Shown here: one piece after another, positions 44,508-53,946 of the stretch
Position numbering within the stretch: position 1 is the first letter of the stretch
Layout of the letters: each line of letters opens with the position of its first letter
NCBI GenBank assembly: GCA_016714815.1
Contig: JADKBZ010000018.1
Coordinates: 43,603-107,602 of the forward strand
Direction of reading: 5' to 3'
Length of the DNA stretch: 64,000 bases
Origin: Holophagales bacterium
GTDB taxonomy: Bacteria > Acidobacteriota > Thermoanaerobaculia > UBA5066
Translations under genes and position numbers: made by a program
Notes under the pieces: generated by a model
Seen by the model: the letters and a program-made list of their open reading frames with translations, nothing else
The model's database searches: none
What the model was told of the DNA's origin: nothing

Positions 44508-47500
44508 TTACACACGGTCCTGAGAACGCCTCTCCAGCCCGCTCTCTCGCGAAACAGGACCAACCCGGACCGGAAGGTCCACGGTGAAAGTGGAGCCCGC
44601 CCCCGGACGGCTGGCGACGGCGACGTCGCCCCCCATCATCCGGGCGAGCCGGCGGGTGATGACGAGGCCGAGGCCGCTCCCGCCGAAGCGGCGCGTCACC
44701 TCCGGGTCGGCCTGCTCGAAAGCGCGGAAGAGGCGGGAGATCTGGTCCGCGGTCATCCCTATGCCGGTGTCCGTCACCGCGAAGACGACCCGTTCGCCTC
44801 CGGCGTCCGTGTCACGACGGATCCGGAGCGTCACCAGGCCGTCGTGGGTGAACTTCACGGCGTTGCCGAGGAGGTTGAGGAGGATCTGCCGGACCCGGAT
44901 CGGGTCGGCGAAGAGCCGGCCGGCCGCCTCGTCCCCCTCGACGACGAGCCGGTTCCGGTTCTGCTCGACGAGCGGCTCCACGGTCGCGGTGACGTCCCGG
45001 ACGAGCCAGGCGACGTCGAACGCCTCCGGGTTGAGGTCGAGCTTCCCCGCTTCCATCCGGGAAAGGTCGAGGAGGTCGTTGATCAGGCCGAGGAGGTGAC
45101 GCCCCGCGGCGTGGATCCTCCCGACGTCCGCTCCGGCGCTGCCGTACCGGCTCTCGGCGATCTCCTCGGAGAGGATCTCGCTGTAGCCGAGGATGGCGTT
45201 GAGCGGCGTCCGGAGCTCGTGGCTCGTGGCGGCGAGGAAGTCGCTCTTCGTCCGGTTCGCGTCTTCGGCCGCCCTGCCGGCCTCCTCGGCCCGCTCCCGC
45301 TGCAGCTCGGCCTCGCGGAGCGCTTCTTCGGTCCGCTCCTTCTCCTCGCGCAGGCTCCGGGTCCTCTCGGCGACGATCTCGACGAGCTCGCGCTCGCGCG
45401 CTTCGAGCCTGGCGACTCGATAGCGATAGCCGGTCCAGGCGAGCGCGAGAGCGACCGCCCCCAGGACGATCCAGAAGACGGGTCTCTGGTCGAGGCGGGG
45501 GCGGAGGCGGAACCGGAACGACGCCTCGTCCTCGTTCCAGACGCCGTTCTCGTTGGCGGCCGCGACCCGGAAGGAATAGGCCCCCGGGGCGAGGTTCGTG
45601 TAGTAGGCCGAGCGCCTCGTCCCGACGTCGACCCAGTCCCGGTCGACCCCCTCGAGCCACACGCGGAACGTCACCCGTGCCGGGACCCGCAGGCTGAGGG
45701 CGGTGTAGTGGAACTCGAACCGCTCCGTTCCCGGCCAAAGCTCGAGGAAAGGCCGCGCCGGCACGGGCCTGCCGTCGACTCGCATCTCCTCGACGTGGAC
45801 AGGCGGCGGGACGGGGTTGCGGAAGAGGCGCGAGGGGTCGACCGAGACGACCCCCTCGATCGTCGGGAAATGGAGCCGTCCGTCCGGCCCCCGGGCGCCC
45901 GCCGGCTGGTTGGCGCCGTTGCACTCCCGGTTGCGCATCCCGTCCTCGGCGCCGAACGTCCGGCACGTCACGCGGCGGACGGCGCCACGGGCGAGGGCGT
46001 CGAGCTCGCGGAGGGAGACGGCGTAGACCCCGCGGTTGCAGGAGATCCAGAGGCTCCCCTGCCCGTCCGGGAGGATGGCGAAGACGGCGTCGTCGTAGAG
46101 CCCCTCCCGAACCGTGACGGGGAAGAACCGTCCGTCCCGGAAGCGGTTCAGGCCTCCGCCGTAGGTGCCGACCCAGAGCGTCCCGTCGCCTTCCTCGTGG
46201 ATCGTGTTGACGATCTCGATCGAGAGCCCCTGCGACCGCCCGAAGCGGGTGAAGCGCCCGCCGTCGAAACGGAAGAGCCCGGCCCCGTTCGTCCCGACCC
46301 AGAGGCTCCCCTCGCGGTCTTCGTGGAGGGCGTGAATCGACCCGTTCGGGAGACCGTCCTCCTCCGAGAAGCGGGTGAACCGGCCTTCCGGCGAGAGGCG
46401 CGTCAGCCCGCCGCCCCGCCCGCCGAGGAAGATGCTCCCGTCGCGCGTCCCGGCGATGGAGCAGATCGAGTCGCTCGCGAGGCCGTCGGCCTTGCGAATC
46501 GTCCGGACCACCTTCCCCCCCTCGACGACGCTGACGCCCCCTCCGCGCGTCCCGAGCCAGACCGAACCGTCGGGGTGCTGCCAGATCGCCTGGACGCCCG
46601 GGGCGGCGAGCCCGTCGGCCACCCCGATCGTCGCAACGCGATCCCCTCGGCGAATGTTGACCCCCGCCGAATCGGTTCCCGACCAGACGGCGCCGTCCCG
46701 ATCCACGAAGACGGCCCACGCCACGTCCGCCGAGAGCCCTTCCCGACCCCCCCACGGCGTGAAGGACGCGTCGGAGAGCTTGTTCAGGCCGCCGTCCTGG
46801 GTCCCGACCCAGAGAGTCCCCTCCCGGTCCTCGAGAAGAGAGAGGACGTTTCCGTTCGAGAGCCCCTGTGCGGGCGAGAAGACCGAGCGACGTCCCGCGC
46901 TCCAGCGCGCGAGCCCCCCCGACGTGCCGATCCACACGGCCCCTCGCCGGTCGCCGAGGATGCAGTTCACGACCTCGCCCGGGAGGCCGTCCGCTGGGAA
47001 CGGGGCCTCGACACGACCGTCCTTCAGGAGCCGCAGGCCGTGCGGGGTCCCGGCCAGGATCGTCCCGTCCGCCACCGCGTGAAGCGCCAGGACCGCGTCC
47101 GGGAGTCCCGCCGGCTCGAACCTCTTTCCCGATCGCCGGATCAGCCCCTCTGACGTCCCGGCCCAGAGCGTTCCCGCCGCGTCCACGGCGAGGGCGCGAA
47201 CGGGCGCGGGAACCCCCTCCGGCGCTCCCCAGGTCGTGAAGGAGCGGTCGGACCGGCTCTGGAGGCCGGCGTCGGTCCCGACCCAGAGAGTCCCCGAGGC
47301 GTCCTCGGCGAGGGCCCGGACGATCTCCCCGGCGAGGCCGTCGGTCCGGCCGTACGTCCGGAAACGCCCCTCTTCCCGAACCGTGAGGCCGCCCCCTTCC
47401 GTCCCGATCCAGAGGCGTCCGCGACGGTCCTCCAGGAGGGTCAGGATCCGGTTGTGCCGCAGCTCGGGAGTGGACGCCTTGTCGAAGACGACGAACCGGA

Positions 47501-47732
47501 CGCCGTCGAATCTCGCGAGCCCTTCCTGCGTTCCGATCCAGACGTAGCCGTCCCGCGTCTGGACGAGCGCTTCCGCGGAGCTCTGGGGGAGCCCCTCGCG
47601 GGTCCTCCAGACCTCGTGGCGGTACTGCGTGATCGCCCTGGCCGGGTCGAGGGCCTCTGCAGGTCCGGACCCGAGAAGGGCCAGGAGGAGGCCGAGGGCG
47701 TGCGCTCGAGGGCCGGCCATGCGCCGGAACAT
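44508..47732 (-). CDS. Two-component sensor histidine kinase with periplasmic propeller and Y_Y_Y domain
   Basis: A 1,074-residue inner-membrane sensor. After a signal peptide come about 14 'two-component regulator propeller' repeats (DGYVWIGTQEGLARFDG, GTLWVGTDAGL and similar) to about residue 620, then a Y_Y_Y Ig-like domain (about 660-745), a membrane helix (about 754-775), a coiled coil, a HisKA domain with SHELRTPLNAI (about 840) and a HATPase domain with TDTGIGM and FGGSGLGLVITRRLA. It has no receiver or DNA-binding domain, so a separate response regulator is needed and is not in this window. It is divergent from the macA-like operon with a shared dyad between them. Confidence 0.93.
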   Translation of the reverse strand: MFRRMAGPRAHALGLLLALLGSGPAEALDPARAITQYRHEVWRTREGLPQSSAEALVQTRDGYVWIGTQEGLARFDGVRFVVFDKASTPELRHNRILTLLEDRRGRLWIGTEGGGLTVREEGRFRTYGRTDGLAGEIVRALAEDASGTLWVGTDAGLQSRSDRSFTTWGAPEGVPAPVRALAVDAAGTLWAGTSEGLIRRSGKRFEPAGLPDAVLALHAVADGTILAGTPHGLRLLKDGRVEAPFPADGLPGEVVNCILGDRRGAVWIGTSGGLARWSAGRRSVFSPAQGLSNGNVLSLLEDREGTLWVGTQDGGLNKLSDASFTPWGGREGLSADVAWAVFVDRDGAVWSGTDSAGVNIRRGDRVATIGVADGLAAPGVQAIWQHPDGSVWLGTRGGGVSVVEGGKVVRTIRKADGLASDSICSIAGTRDGSIFLGGRGGGLTRLSPEGRFTRFSEEDGLPNGSIHALHEDREGSLWVGTNGAGLFRFDGGRFTRFGRSQGLSIEIVNTIHEEGDGTLWVGTYGGGLNRFRDGRFFPVTVREGLYDDAVFAILPDGQGSLWISCNRGVYAVSLRELDALARGAVRRVTCRTFGAEDGMRNRECNGANQPAGARGPDGRLHFPTIEGVVSVDPSRLFRNPVPPPVHVEEMRVDGRPVPARPFLELWPGTERFEFHYTALSLRVPARVTFRVWLEGVDRDWVDVGTRRSAYYTNLAPGAYSFRVAAANENGVWNEDEASFRFRLRPRLDQRPVFWIVLGAVALALAWTGYRYRVARLEARERELVEIVAERTRSLREEKERTEEALREAELQRERAEEAGRAAEDANRTKSDFLAATSHELRTPLNAILGYSEILSEEIAESRYGSAGADVGRIHAAGRHLLGLINDLLDLSRMEAGKLDLNPEAFDVAWLVRDVTATVEPLVEQNRNRLVVEGDEAAGRLFADPIRVRQILLNLLGNAVKFTHDGLVTLRIRRDTDAGGERVVFAVTDTGIGMTADQISRLFRAFEQADPEVTRRFGGSGLGLVITRRLARMMGGDVAVASRPGAGSTFTVDLPVRVGPVSRESGLERRSQDRV

Positions 47733-47763
47733 ACAGGATGCCGTTCCCCCCGGACCAGGTCGT

Positions 47764-47784
47764 GGCGTGACATTTCGTCACGCC
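47764..47784. promoter_or_regulatory. Perfect dyad between the sensor kinase and efflux operon
   Basis: GGCGTGAC-N5-GTCACGCC, an 8-bp perfect inverted repeat, lies 32 bp from the kinase start and 120 bp from the macA-like start. It looks like an operator for a dimeric regulator controlling either or both operons. The GTGAC arms are a common response-regulator or CRP-like half-site, but the cognate protein is unknown. Confidence 0.5.
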
Positions 47785-47903
47785 CCCCTCCCTGGCGAAC
47801 CTTCCCGCCACACCTCCGTATCGCTTCATTGACCTTCGCCGGAATGCCCCGATCGAAGGGACACGAACCCGTTCCCGGGCTCGACAGTTTCGGAGTGCGC
47901 GCC

Positions 47904-49124
47904 ATGAAGAAGAAGTGGATCCTCGCCTCGGCCCTCGGAATCGCGCTCGTCGGCGCCGGTGTCGTCCTCGCCTCGCGCAACGGCAAGGAGAAACCGGCGG
48001 CCGCGGCCGACAGCCTTCCCTTCCGGCTCGGGACCGTCACCGCAGAGGACCTGCAGGTGAGCGTTCGCGAGGTGGGCGTCGTCGACCCGGTGACGAAGGT
48101 CGAGGTGAAATCGGTCGTCTCCGGCCGGGTCGTCCGCCTGAACGTCCGCGACGGCGCCGTCGTGAAGGCGGGCGACGTCCTCGCCGAGGTGGAGCCGGAC
48201 GTCACGCAGGCCCAGTCGCTCTCCGAGGTCTCCGCCGGGCTGACCCAGGCCGAGCTCGGCCTGAAGGACGCCGAACGGCAGCTGAGGGCCCAGCAGGCGC
48301 TTTGGGACTCCGGGCTCGTCGGCCACGAGACGCTGAAGGACTACGTCGCCCGCAGGGACGTTGCTTCCGAGTCGCTCCGGGCGGCGCGGGCTCGCTATCG
48401 GATCGTCGAGGACCACGGCATTCCGATCTCCGCGGCCGGCGCCTCGCAGGTGGCGCGGGTCACGAGCCCGATGTCGGGCGTCGTCATCAAGAAGGGGGTC
48501 GAGCTGGGCGAGACCGTCACGTCCGGCGTCTCCTCGTTCAACGCGGGGACGGCGCTCTTCACCGTGGCGGACCTGAAGTCGCTCATCGTGAAGGTGAACC
48601 TCAACGAGGTCGACATCGCGAAGGTTTCGAAAGGGCAGCCGGTCCGGATCACCCTCGACGCCTACCCGCAGAAGGTCTTCACCGGAAAGGTTCGTTTCGT
48701 CGCACCCGCCGCGACCCTCGTCGAGAAGATCAAGGTCTTCGAGATCGAGATCGCCCTCGACGAGCTGGGCGACGCCTTCCGGACCGGCATGAGCGCCAAC
48801 GTCGAGATCCTCGGGGACAAGCGCTCCAAGGCCCTCTCGCTCCCCCTCGAGGCGCTGCAGAAGCGCGAAGGCGCTACCGTCGCCTACGTCCTGAAGAAGG
48901 ACCTCGACGCCAAAGCCATCGCGAAGGCGAAGGAAGGGCTCTCGGGCCGCGGGAAGTTCGTCTGGCTCTCCGAGAACTGGAAGGACTACTTCAACCCCGT
49001 TCCCGTGAACGCCGGGATCGCGACCCTGGAGCGGGTGGAGATCCTCGCGGGGCTCGCCACCGGCGACAAAGTCTGCCTCGAGGACCCGACGCGGAAGAAG
49101 GTCGAAAAGGACGAGGACAACTGA
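47904..49124 (+). CDS. Efflux periplasmic adaptor (MacA/HlyD type)
   Basis: A 406-residue membrane-fusion protein. One N-terminal membrane anchor (MKKKWILASALGIALVGAG), a split biotinyl-lipoyl domain (VVSGRVVRLNVRDGAVVKAGDVLAEVEP and VTSPMSGVVIKKGVELGETV), a helical hairpin (about 105-165) and a beta-barrel (about 205-290) are visible. It links the inner-membrane MacB-type transporter to an outer-membrane channel. GGAG precedes the ATG at 47904; a longer frame upstream lacks an anchor. It is first in the operon and the ATPase gene follows after two bases. Confidence 0.88.
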   Translation: MKKKWILASALGIALVGAGVVLASRNGKEKPAAAADSLPFRLGTVTAEDLQVSVREVGVVDPVTKVEVKSVVSGRVVRLNVRDGAVVKAGDVLAEVEPDVTQAQSLSEVSAGLTQAELGLKDAERQLRAQQALWDSGLVGHETLKDYVARRDVASESLRAARARYRIVEDHGIPISAAGASQVARVTSPMSGVVIKKGVELGETVTSGVSSFNAGTALFTVADLKSLIVKVNLNEVDIAKVSKGQPVRITLDAYPQKVFTGKVRFVAPAATLVEKIKVFEIEIALDELGDAFRTGMSANVEILGDKRSKALSLPLEALQKREGATVAYVLKKDLDAKAIAKAKEGLSGRGKFVWLSENWKDYFNPVPVNAGIATLERVEILAGLATGDKVCLEDPTRKKVEKDEDN

Positions 49125-49126
49125 TC

Positions 49127-49816
49127 ATGAGCGCCGTCATCGAGACCCGGAGCCTCACGAAGGTCTTCGGGGTGAACGGGAACGCCGTCCACGCCCTCCG
49201 GGGAATCGACCTCGTGGTCGCCCGGGGCGAGTTCGTGGCCCTCGTCGGCCCCTCCGGCTCGGGCAAGTCGACCCTCATGGCGATTCTCGGCTGTCTCGAT
49301 TCGCCGAGCGCCGGCGGCTACTCCCTCGACGGGCAGCCCGTCGAAGGTCTCTCGGGAAGCGCGTTGGCCCGCATCCGCAACGAGAAGGTCGGCTTCGTCT
49401 TCCAGACCTACAACCTCCTTCCCAGGGCCACCGTCGCCCGCAACGTCGAGCTGCCGATGCTCTACGCCGGCGTCGGGGGCCGGGAGCGGCGGGAACGCGC
49501 GCTGGCCCTCCTCGAGAAGGTCGGGATCCCCGAGAAGGCCGGCCGCCTCCCGGCGGAGCTCTCGGGCGGCCAGCGGCAGCGGGTCGCCATCGCGCGGGCG
49601 CTGGCGAACGGGCCGGCGCTCCTGCTCGCCGACGAGCCGACGGGGGCTCTCGATTCGAAGACGGGGGCCGAGGTCCTCGGCCTCTTCCAGGAGCTGCACC
49701 GTCAGGGGCACACCGTCGTCCTCGTCACGCACGACCCGGCCATCGCCGCCCTCGCCGGGCGCCGAATCGAGCTGTACGACGGGCTGGTCCGCCTCCCCGA
49801 GGCGAAGGCGGCGTGA
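49127..49816 (+). CDS. MacB-type ABC transporter ATPase
   Basis: The 229-residue ATPase of the tripartite efflux system. Walker A GPSGSGKST, Q-loop FQTYNLLP, signature LSGGQRQRVAIARAL, Walker B LLLADEPTGALD and switch His VTHD are all present; the insert typical of LolD/MacB ATPases is kept. It starts two bases after the adaptor's stop and ends one base before the first permease's GTG. The ATPase is separate from the permease, unlike E. coli MacB. Confidence 0.93.
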   Translation: MSAVIETRSLTKVFGVNGNAVHALRGIDLVVARGEFVALVGPSGSGKSTLMAILGCLDSPSAGGYSLDGQPVEGLSGSALARIRNEKVGFVFQTYNLLPRATVARNVELPMLYAGVGGRERRERALALLEKVGIPEKAGRLPAELSGGQRQRVAIARALANGPALLLADEPTGALDSKTGAEVLGLFQELHRQGHTVVLVTHDPAIAALAGRRIELYDGLVRLPEAKAA

Positions 49817-49817
49817 C

Positions 49818-51068
49818 GTGCGGTTCTCCGGGGCCTTCCGCCAGCGGGTCGCCGAGGCCTGGCTCGAGATTCGCGAGAACCTGGGGCGTTCCGCGCTCCA
49901 GGCGCTCGGAATAATGGTCGGCGTCGCGTCGGTCCTGGGCGGATTCTCGATCTCCGACAGCAACCAGAGGCGCTCCGACGAACGGTGGAGGAAGCTCGGC
50001 GGCATCGAGCGGATGAACGTGCAGCCGGCGGCCGCGATGCGCGACGGGAGCGTCACCGCCCTCCAGCGCGCGAACCTCGGCCTGCGCAACGACGACGCCG
50101 CGGACGGCGAGGCGCTGAACAGCAAGGCCGTGCACGCAACGAGCGTCCAGCGTTTCGCCCGCGCGCGCCTGCGCTCGCCGAACGCCGACCAGGAACGCCA
50201 GGTCAGCGGAATCGGCGGCGACTTCCTCCCGCTGAACGGGTACGAGGTCGAGCAGGGGCGGGCCTTCTCCATGACGGAGCTGGCCGCCGGCGCCCCCGTC
50301 TGCCTCCTCGGCGCCGAGGCGGCTTCCGTCTTCTTCCCCTCGGGAGACGCCGTCGGACAGACGATGCGGCTGGGCGACTTCCCCGTCGTCGTCGTCGGCG
50401 TCTTTCGCGAGCTCGTCTTCCGGTGGCGGGAGGGCGAGCCGAACGCCATGGCGTGGAGGAACGAGATCGTCGCGGTCCCCTCGGCGCTCGTGGCGGCGCG
50501 GATGCAGGGAGACCGCTACGAACGCGTCGACCGGATGACGTTCAAGATCCCGGAGCTGAACCTCATGGAGGGCTTCGCGCGCGACCTCGCCTCGCTCCTG
50601 AAGGCGAACCACCGGCAGCAGGAGGACGTGCGGATCGACGACATCGCGGCCCGCATGAGGAAGCGGCAGAGCCAGGGACAGGTCTACAACCTGATCTTCA
50701 TGCTCTCCGGGATCCTCTCGCTCGTCGGCGGCGGCATGGTGAACGTGAACATCCAGCTCGCGAGCCTGAGCGAGCGGGTGCGGGAGGTCGGCGTCCGGAT
50801 GGCGATCGGCGCCTCCAGCCTCGAGGTCTTCAAGGCCTTCATGACCGAGGCCGTCCTCCTGACGTCGCTCGGAAGCCTCGGCGGCCTCGTCCTGGGCGTC
50901 GGCTTCTCGAAGGGGATCTGCGTCTTCCTCGACATTCCGCTCTTCCTCGCACCCGGGAGCTTCTTCGCGGCCTTCTTCGTCGCGAGCGCCTTCGGGGTCG
51001 TCTTCGCCCTCTTCCCGGCGTGGAAGGCCTCCCGCCTCTCCCCCATGGAGGCCCTGAGATATGAGTGA
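49818..51068 (+). CDS. MacB-type ABC permease, first copy
   Basis: A 416-residue permease with the FtsX/MacB layout: a first helix (about 28-48), a large periplasmic domain (to about 285) and three C-terminal helices ending SRLSPMEALRYE. The start is GTG at 49818. Its 3' end carries the first arm of a 19-bp direct repeat: the stop TGA is supplied by inserted sequence, and removing the insert would leave the same last residues with a TAG stop overlapping the next gene's ATG. Two different permeases follow one ATPase, so a heterodimeric transporter is likely. Confidence 0.9.
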   Translation: MRFSGAFRQRVAEAWLEIRENLGRSALQALGIMVGVASVLGGFSISDSNQRRSDERWRKLGGIERMNVQPAAAMRDGSVTALQRANLGLRNDDAADGEALNSKAVHATSVQRFARARLRSPNADQERQVSGIGGDFLPLNGYEVEQGRAFSMTELAAGAPVCLLGAEAASVFFPSGDAVGQTMRLGDFPVVVVGVFRELVFRWREGEPNAMAWRNEIVAVPSALVAARMQGDRYERVDRMTFKIPELNLMEGFARDLASLLKANHRQQEDVRIDDIAARMRKRQSQGQVYNLIFMLSGILSLVGGGMVNVNIQLASLSERVREVGVRMAIGASSLEVFKAFMTEAVLLTSLGSLGGLVLGVGFSKGICVFLDIPLFLAPGSFFAAFFVASAFGVVFALFPAWKASRLSPMEALRYE

Positions 51069-51148
51069 ACCCAATGGAACACGACGGGGGGTCCGGGGGG
51101 GCGCGCGAAGCTCAGCCCCCCCGGCGAGCGAGGCCCTGAGATATGAGT
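51048..51148 (+). mobile_element. Small hairpin insertion flanked by a 19-bp direct repeat
   Basis: GAGGCCCTGAGATATGAGT occurs at 51048-51066 and again at 51130-51148. Between them are 63 bp holding a hairpin CCGGGGGGGC...GCCCCCCCGG (51093-51124). The layout is that of an insertion with target duplication at the ATGAGTAG overlap of two permease genes; both ORFs survive. The same hairpin is found at 29016-29052. No protein is encoded. Origin by mobile-element insertion is inferred. Confidence 0.65.
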
Positions 51149-52441
51149 AGCTCCGTCGCTGCCCTTCCGGCCGTAGCCGTTTCGCCGCGCCGCGACCGGC
51201 GCGACTCCCTTCCGGCGCGCCTCGCCCTCGCCGCGGAAGTCGTGAGGGGCGGCTTCCTCGAGCTCTGGGCGCACAAGCTCCGCTCGGTCCTCACGCTGAC
51301 GCTCCTGATGCTCGGCGTCTTCACCCTCGTCGTCCTGACGTCCGTCATCGACGGCGTCGTCGACAAGGTCCAGACCGGCTTCTCCGGGCTCGCCTGGGAC
51401 GGCACCGCCATCCTGCAGGCCCGCGAGCCGAAGACGACCGACGACCAGAAGCGATTCGCCATGTCGCCGGGCCTGCGCTTCGACGACCTCCCCCGCCTCA
51501 CGGCCCCCCACCCGAAGGTCGCGGCGTTCCTCCCCCGCGCCACGAAGCGGACTGCCGTGCGCGTCGCGGGAGGTACCGAACGAGCCTTCGTCAGCGGCGT
51601 CACGCCCGACTACGCCGTCTTCATGAACCGTCCCATCGCCCTCGGAAGGGGGCTGACGGCCGACGACGCCCGGCGCCGGAGCACCGTCGCGGTCGTCGGC
51701 GCCACTCTCGCCTCGAAGCTCTTCGGCGGCGCCGATCCGGTCGGCAGGGACGTCGTCCTCGAGGGCGTCCCCTGGAGGATCGTCGGGGTGACGGCCCCGC
51801 TCATGATCTTCAGCGAGGAGCTCTACTACGACGCCAACGGCCTGATGGTCCCGCTCGAGACGTACGTCGTGCGGATCGACGCGAACCGGAAGCTGACGCA
51901 CCTGGCCGTGAAGCTGAAGGCCAGGACCGACCTTCCGGACGTGAGCTCGGCCCTCCTCTCCCGCTCGCGCCAGGCGCACCACGGGATCGAGGACACCGAG
52001 ATCAGGGACCTCGACGCCGAGGCCGCCAAGGGCTACGCGCAGTTCATGCAGGAGATGCGCGGCTGGAAGGTCGTCGTCACGTCGCTCGCCGCGACCGTAC
52101 TCCTCGTGGGAGGCGTCGGCGTCCTCTCCGTCATGCTCATCTCCTACTCCTCGCGCCGGTTCGAGATCGGCCTCCGGAAGGCGATGGGCGCCTCCGACGC
52201 GGAGATCCTCTTCCAGTTCCTCCTCGAGGCTCTCGTCCTCGCCTCGCTCGGGGCCCTCCTCGGGACGGTGGGCGGCGCCTTCACCTGCCAGAAGCTCTCC
52301 CACTTCTTCCCGTGGGGCCTCGTCGTCAACCCGCTCGGCCTCGTCTCCGCGTGGGGCGTCGCCCTCGGCCTCGCCCTCGTCTTCGGCCTCTACCCCGCCC
52401 TCAGGGCCGCGAAGCTCTCCCCGATGGAGGCGATGAGGTAG
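51143..52441 (+). CDS. MacB-type ABC permease, second copy
   Basis: A 432-residue FtsX/MacB-type permease. Helix one (about 43-65), a periplasmic domain (to about 310) and three C-terminal helices, ending AAKLSPMEAMR, match the first permease. It differs in sequence, so it is a partner subunit rather than a copy made recently. Translation starts at ATG 51143 in the second arm of the 19-bp repeat, with AGGCCC as a poor ribosome site; before the insertion it would have been coupled to the upstream gene. Confidence 0.9.
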   Translation: MSSSVAALPAVAVSPRRDRRDSLPARLALAAEVVRGGFLELWAHKLRSVLTLTLLMLGVFTLVVLTSVIDGVVDKVQTGFSGLAWDGTAILQAREPKTTDDQKRFAMSPGLRFDDLPRLTAPHPKVAAFLPRATKRTAVRVAGGTERAFVSGVTPDYAVFMNRPIALGRGLTADDARRRSTVAVVGATLASKLFGGADPVGRDVVLEGVPWRIVGVTAPLMIFSEELYYDANGLMVPLETYVVRIDANRKLTHLAVKLKARTDLPDVSSALLSRSRQAHHGIEDTEIRDLDAEAAKGYAQFMQEMRGWKVVVTSLAATVLLVGGVGVLSVMLISYSSRRFEIGLRKAMGASDAEILFQFLLEALVLASLGALLGTVGGAFTCQKLSHFFPWGLVVNPLGLVSAWGVALGLALVFGLYPALRAAKLSPMEAMR

Positions 52442-52483
52442 GAAGCGGCTTCGCGGGCTCCCACGCCGGACGCCCTCCAGAAT

Positions 52484-52560
52484 CGGGATAGGGGGCAGCG
52501 GTAGGTGACCGCCGCTCCCCTCCCACACCACCGGACATGCGGGTCCGCATCCGGCGGTTC
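52484..52560 (-). ncRNA. Group II intron domains V and VI
   Basis: Domain V: AACCGCCGGATGCGG pairs with CCGCATGTCCGGTGGT (52526-52560) around an ACC turn. Domain VI: the G+C-rich stem beginning GGGAGGGGAGCGG and closing CCGCTGCCCCCTATCCC (52484-52522), with an A in CTATCCC that could be the branch point. These form the catalytic core and lariat site. Confidence 0.75.
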
Positions 52561-52572
52561 GGTCGGTTGAGG

Positions 52573-53946
52573 TCACGGGGCGAGCCGGGGCACCCCCAGC
52601 TCGTCGAAGTACCGGGTCGGCAGTGCGATGTGGATCGCGATCGCGGAGTTGGCCCACCACCGTCGCGTGTTCGCGGCGACTTTCGCCGCCGTCCGCTCGG
52701 TCATCCCGCGCGCCCGGAGTTCCCGGAACACGGTCTTCCCTCGCTTCCACTGCTTCAGCTGCAGGCAGCGCAGCTTGTGCCGGATCCACTTGTCGAGGTC
52801 GGAGAAGACGCCGGGAGTGTCCGCCTGCTTGAAGTACTCCTTCCAGCCCGGCAGGTATCCCTTGAGCTCCTCCGTTACCCTCGGCAGGCTCCGGCCACCG
52901 TTGCGCCTGGTGATCCCGCGCACCCGTTCCTTCATCGCACCAAGGGCCTTGCTCGCCACTCGCAGCTTGACGACCTTGCCCGCGGCCACCCAGAAGCTGT
53001 AGCCGAGGAAGTCCCGCCTCGTCGCGTAGTCCACCGCGCTCTTGTCCTGGTTGACCTGCAGCTTCAGGCCGGCGTACAGCTTCCTCAGCCCCGCCAGCAC
53101 CCGTTCCCCGCATGCCGCGACCGCACGTAGACATTGCTGTCGTCTGCGTAGCGGACGAAGGCGTGCCCTCGCCGCTCCAGCTCCTTGTCCACCTCGTCCA
53201 GGAGCACGTTGGCCAGCAGGGGCGACAGCGGTCCGCCCTGCGGCGTCCCTTCGTGTCGCTCCACCACCACCCCCGAGACCATCACCCCGGCCTCGAGGTA
53301 GCGGCGGATCAACCCCAGCACCCTCTTGTCCTCGATCCGCTTCTCCAGCCTCCCCATGAGAATGTCGTGGTTGACCCGGTCGAAGAACTTCGACAGGTCC
53401 ACGTCCACCACCCACCGCCGGCCCCCTGGACGTACGCCTGCGCCCGCCGCACCGCGTCGTGCGCCCGCCGTCCAGGCCGAAAGCCGTAGCTGTGGTCGGA
53501 GAATCCGGGGTCGAATCTCGGTTGCAGGACCTGCAACAGGGCCTGCTGGATGAATCGGTCCAGCACGGTCGGGATACCCAGCTCGCGCTCGCCCCTCCCG
53601 CCTTCGGGATCGTCTGCCTCTTCACCGGCCGCGGCTGGTACTTCCCCCCGAGGAGTTCCTCACGGATTCGTATCCATTCCCGCTTCAGGTGTTCCGGCAG
53701 CTCTCCCACCGTCATCCCGTCGATGCCAGGGCCGCCCTTGTTCTGCCGCACCCGTTTCAACGCCGCCTTCAGGTTCGCCGCCTCGACGACCTCTTCCATC
53801 AGGCGATCCGTGCCCGAGCGCTCGTTTCCTCTCCTCGCCCGAAGGGATTCCCCACTCCCGTTCGCCCCGCGGGCTTCACCCGCATCCTCGTACGGCAGCT
53901 CGAGCTGTCCGCTCGACTTCTGGAGCCGTGCCCTCCCGAGATTCAA
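52573..53946 (-). pseudogene. ltrA: Group II intron reverse transcriptase/maturase, frameshifted
   Basis: The intron-encoded protein for splicing and retrohoming, about 458 residues in all. The N-terminal RT0 region (LKAALKRVRQNKGGPGIDGM), the fingers (LGIPTVLDRFIQQALLQVLQ, DHSYGFRPGRRAHDAV), VDLSKFFDRVNHD, EGTPQGGPLSPLLANVLLDE and the active site VRYADD are all present but in different frames; breaks lie near 53590, 53420 and 53115. The C-terminal maturase domain (DFLGYSFW, GYLPGWKEYFKQ, WWANSAIAIH) is intact and no HNH endonuclease follows. The start is uncertain (TTG 53946 or the Met at about 53802). The breaks could be sequencing errors, in which case the element is active. Confidence 0.85.

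Noticed and set aside
44361..47153. A plus-strand ORF of 930 codons antisense to the sensor kinase
   Set aside because: Shadow frame rich in Arg, Asp, Pro and Glu; the minus strand holds complete kinase motifs.
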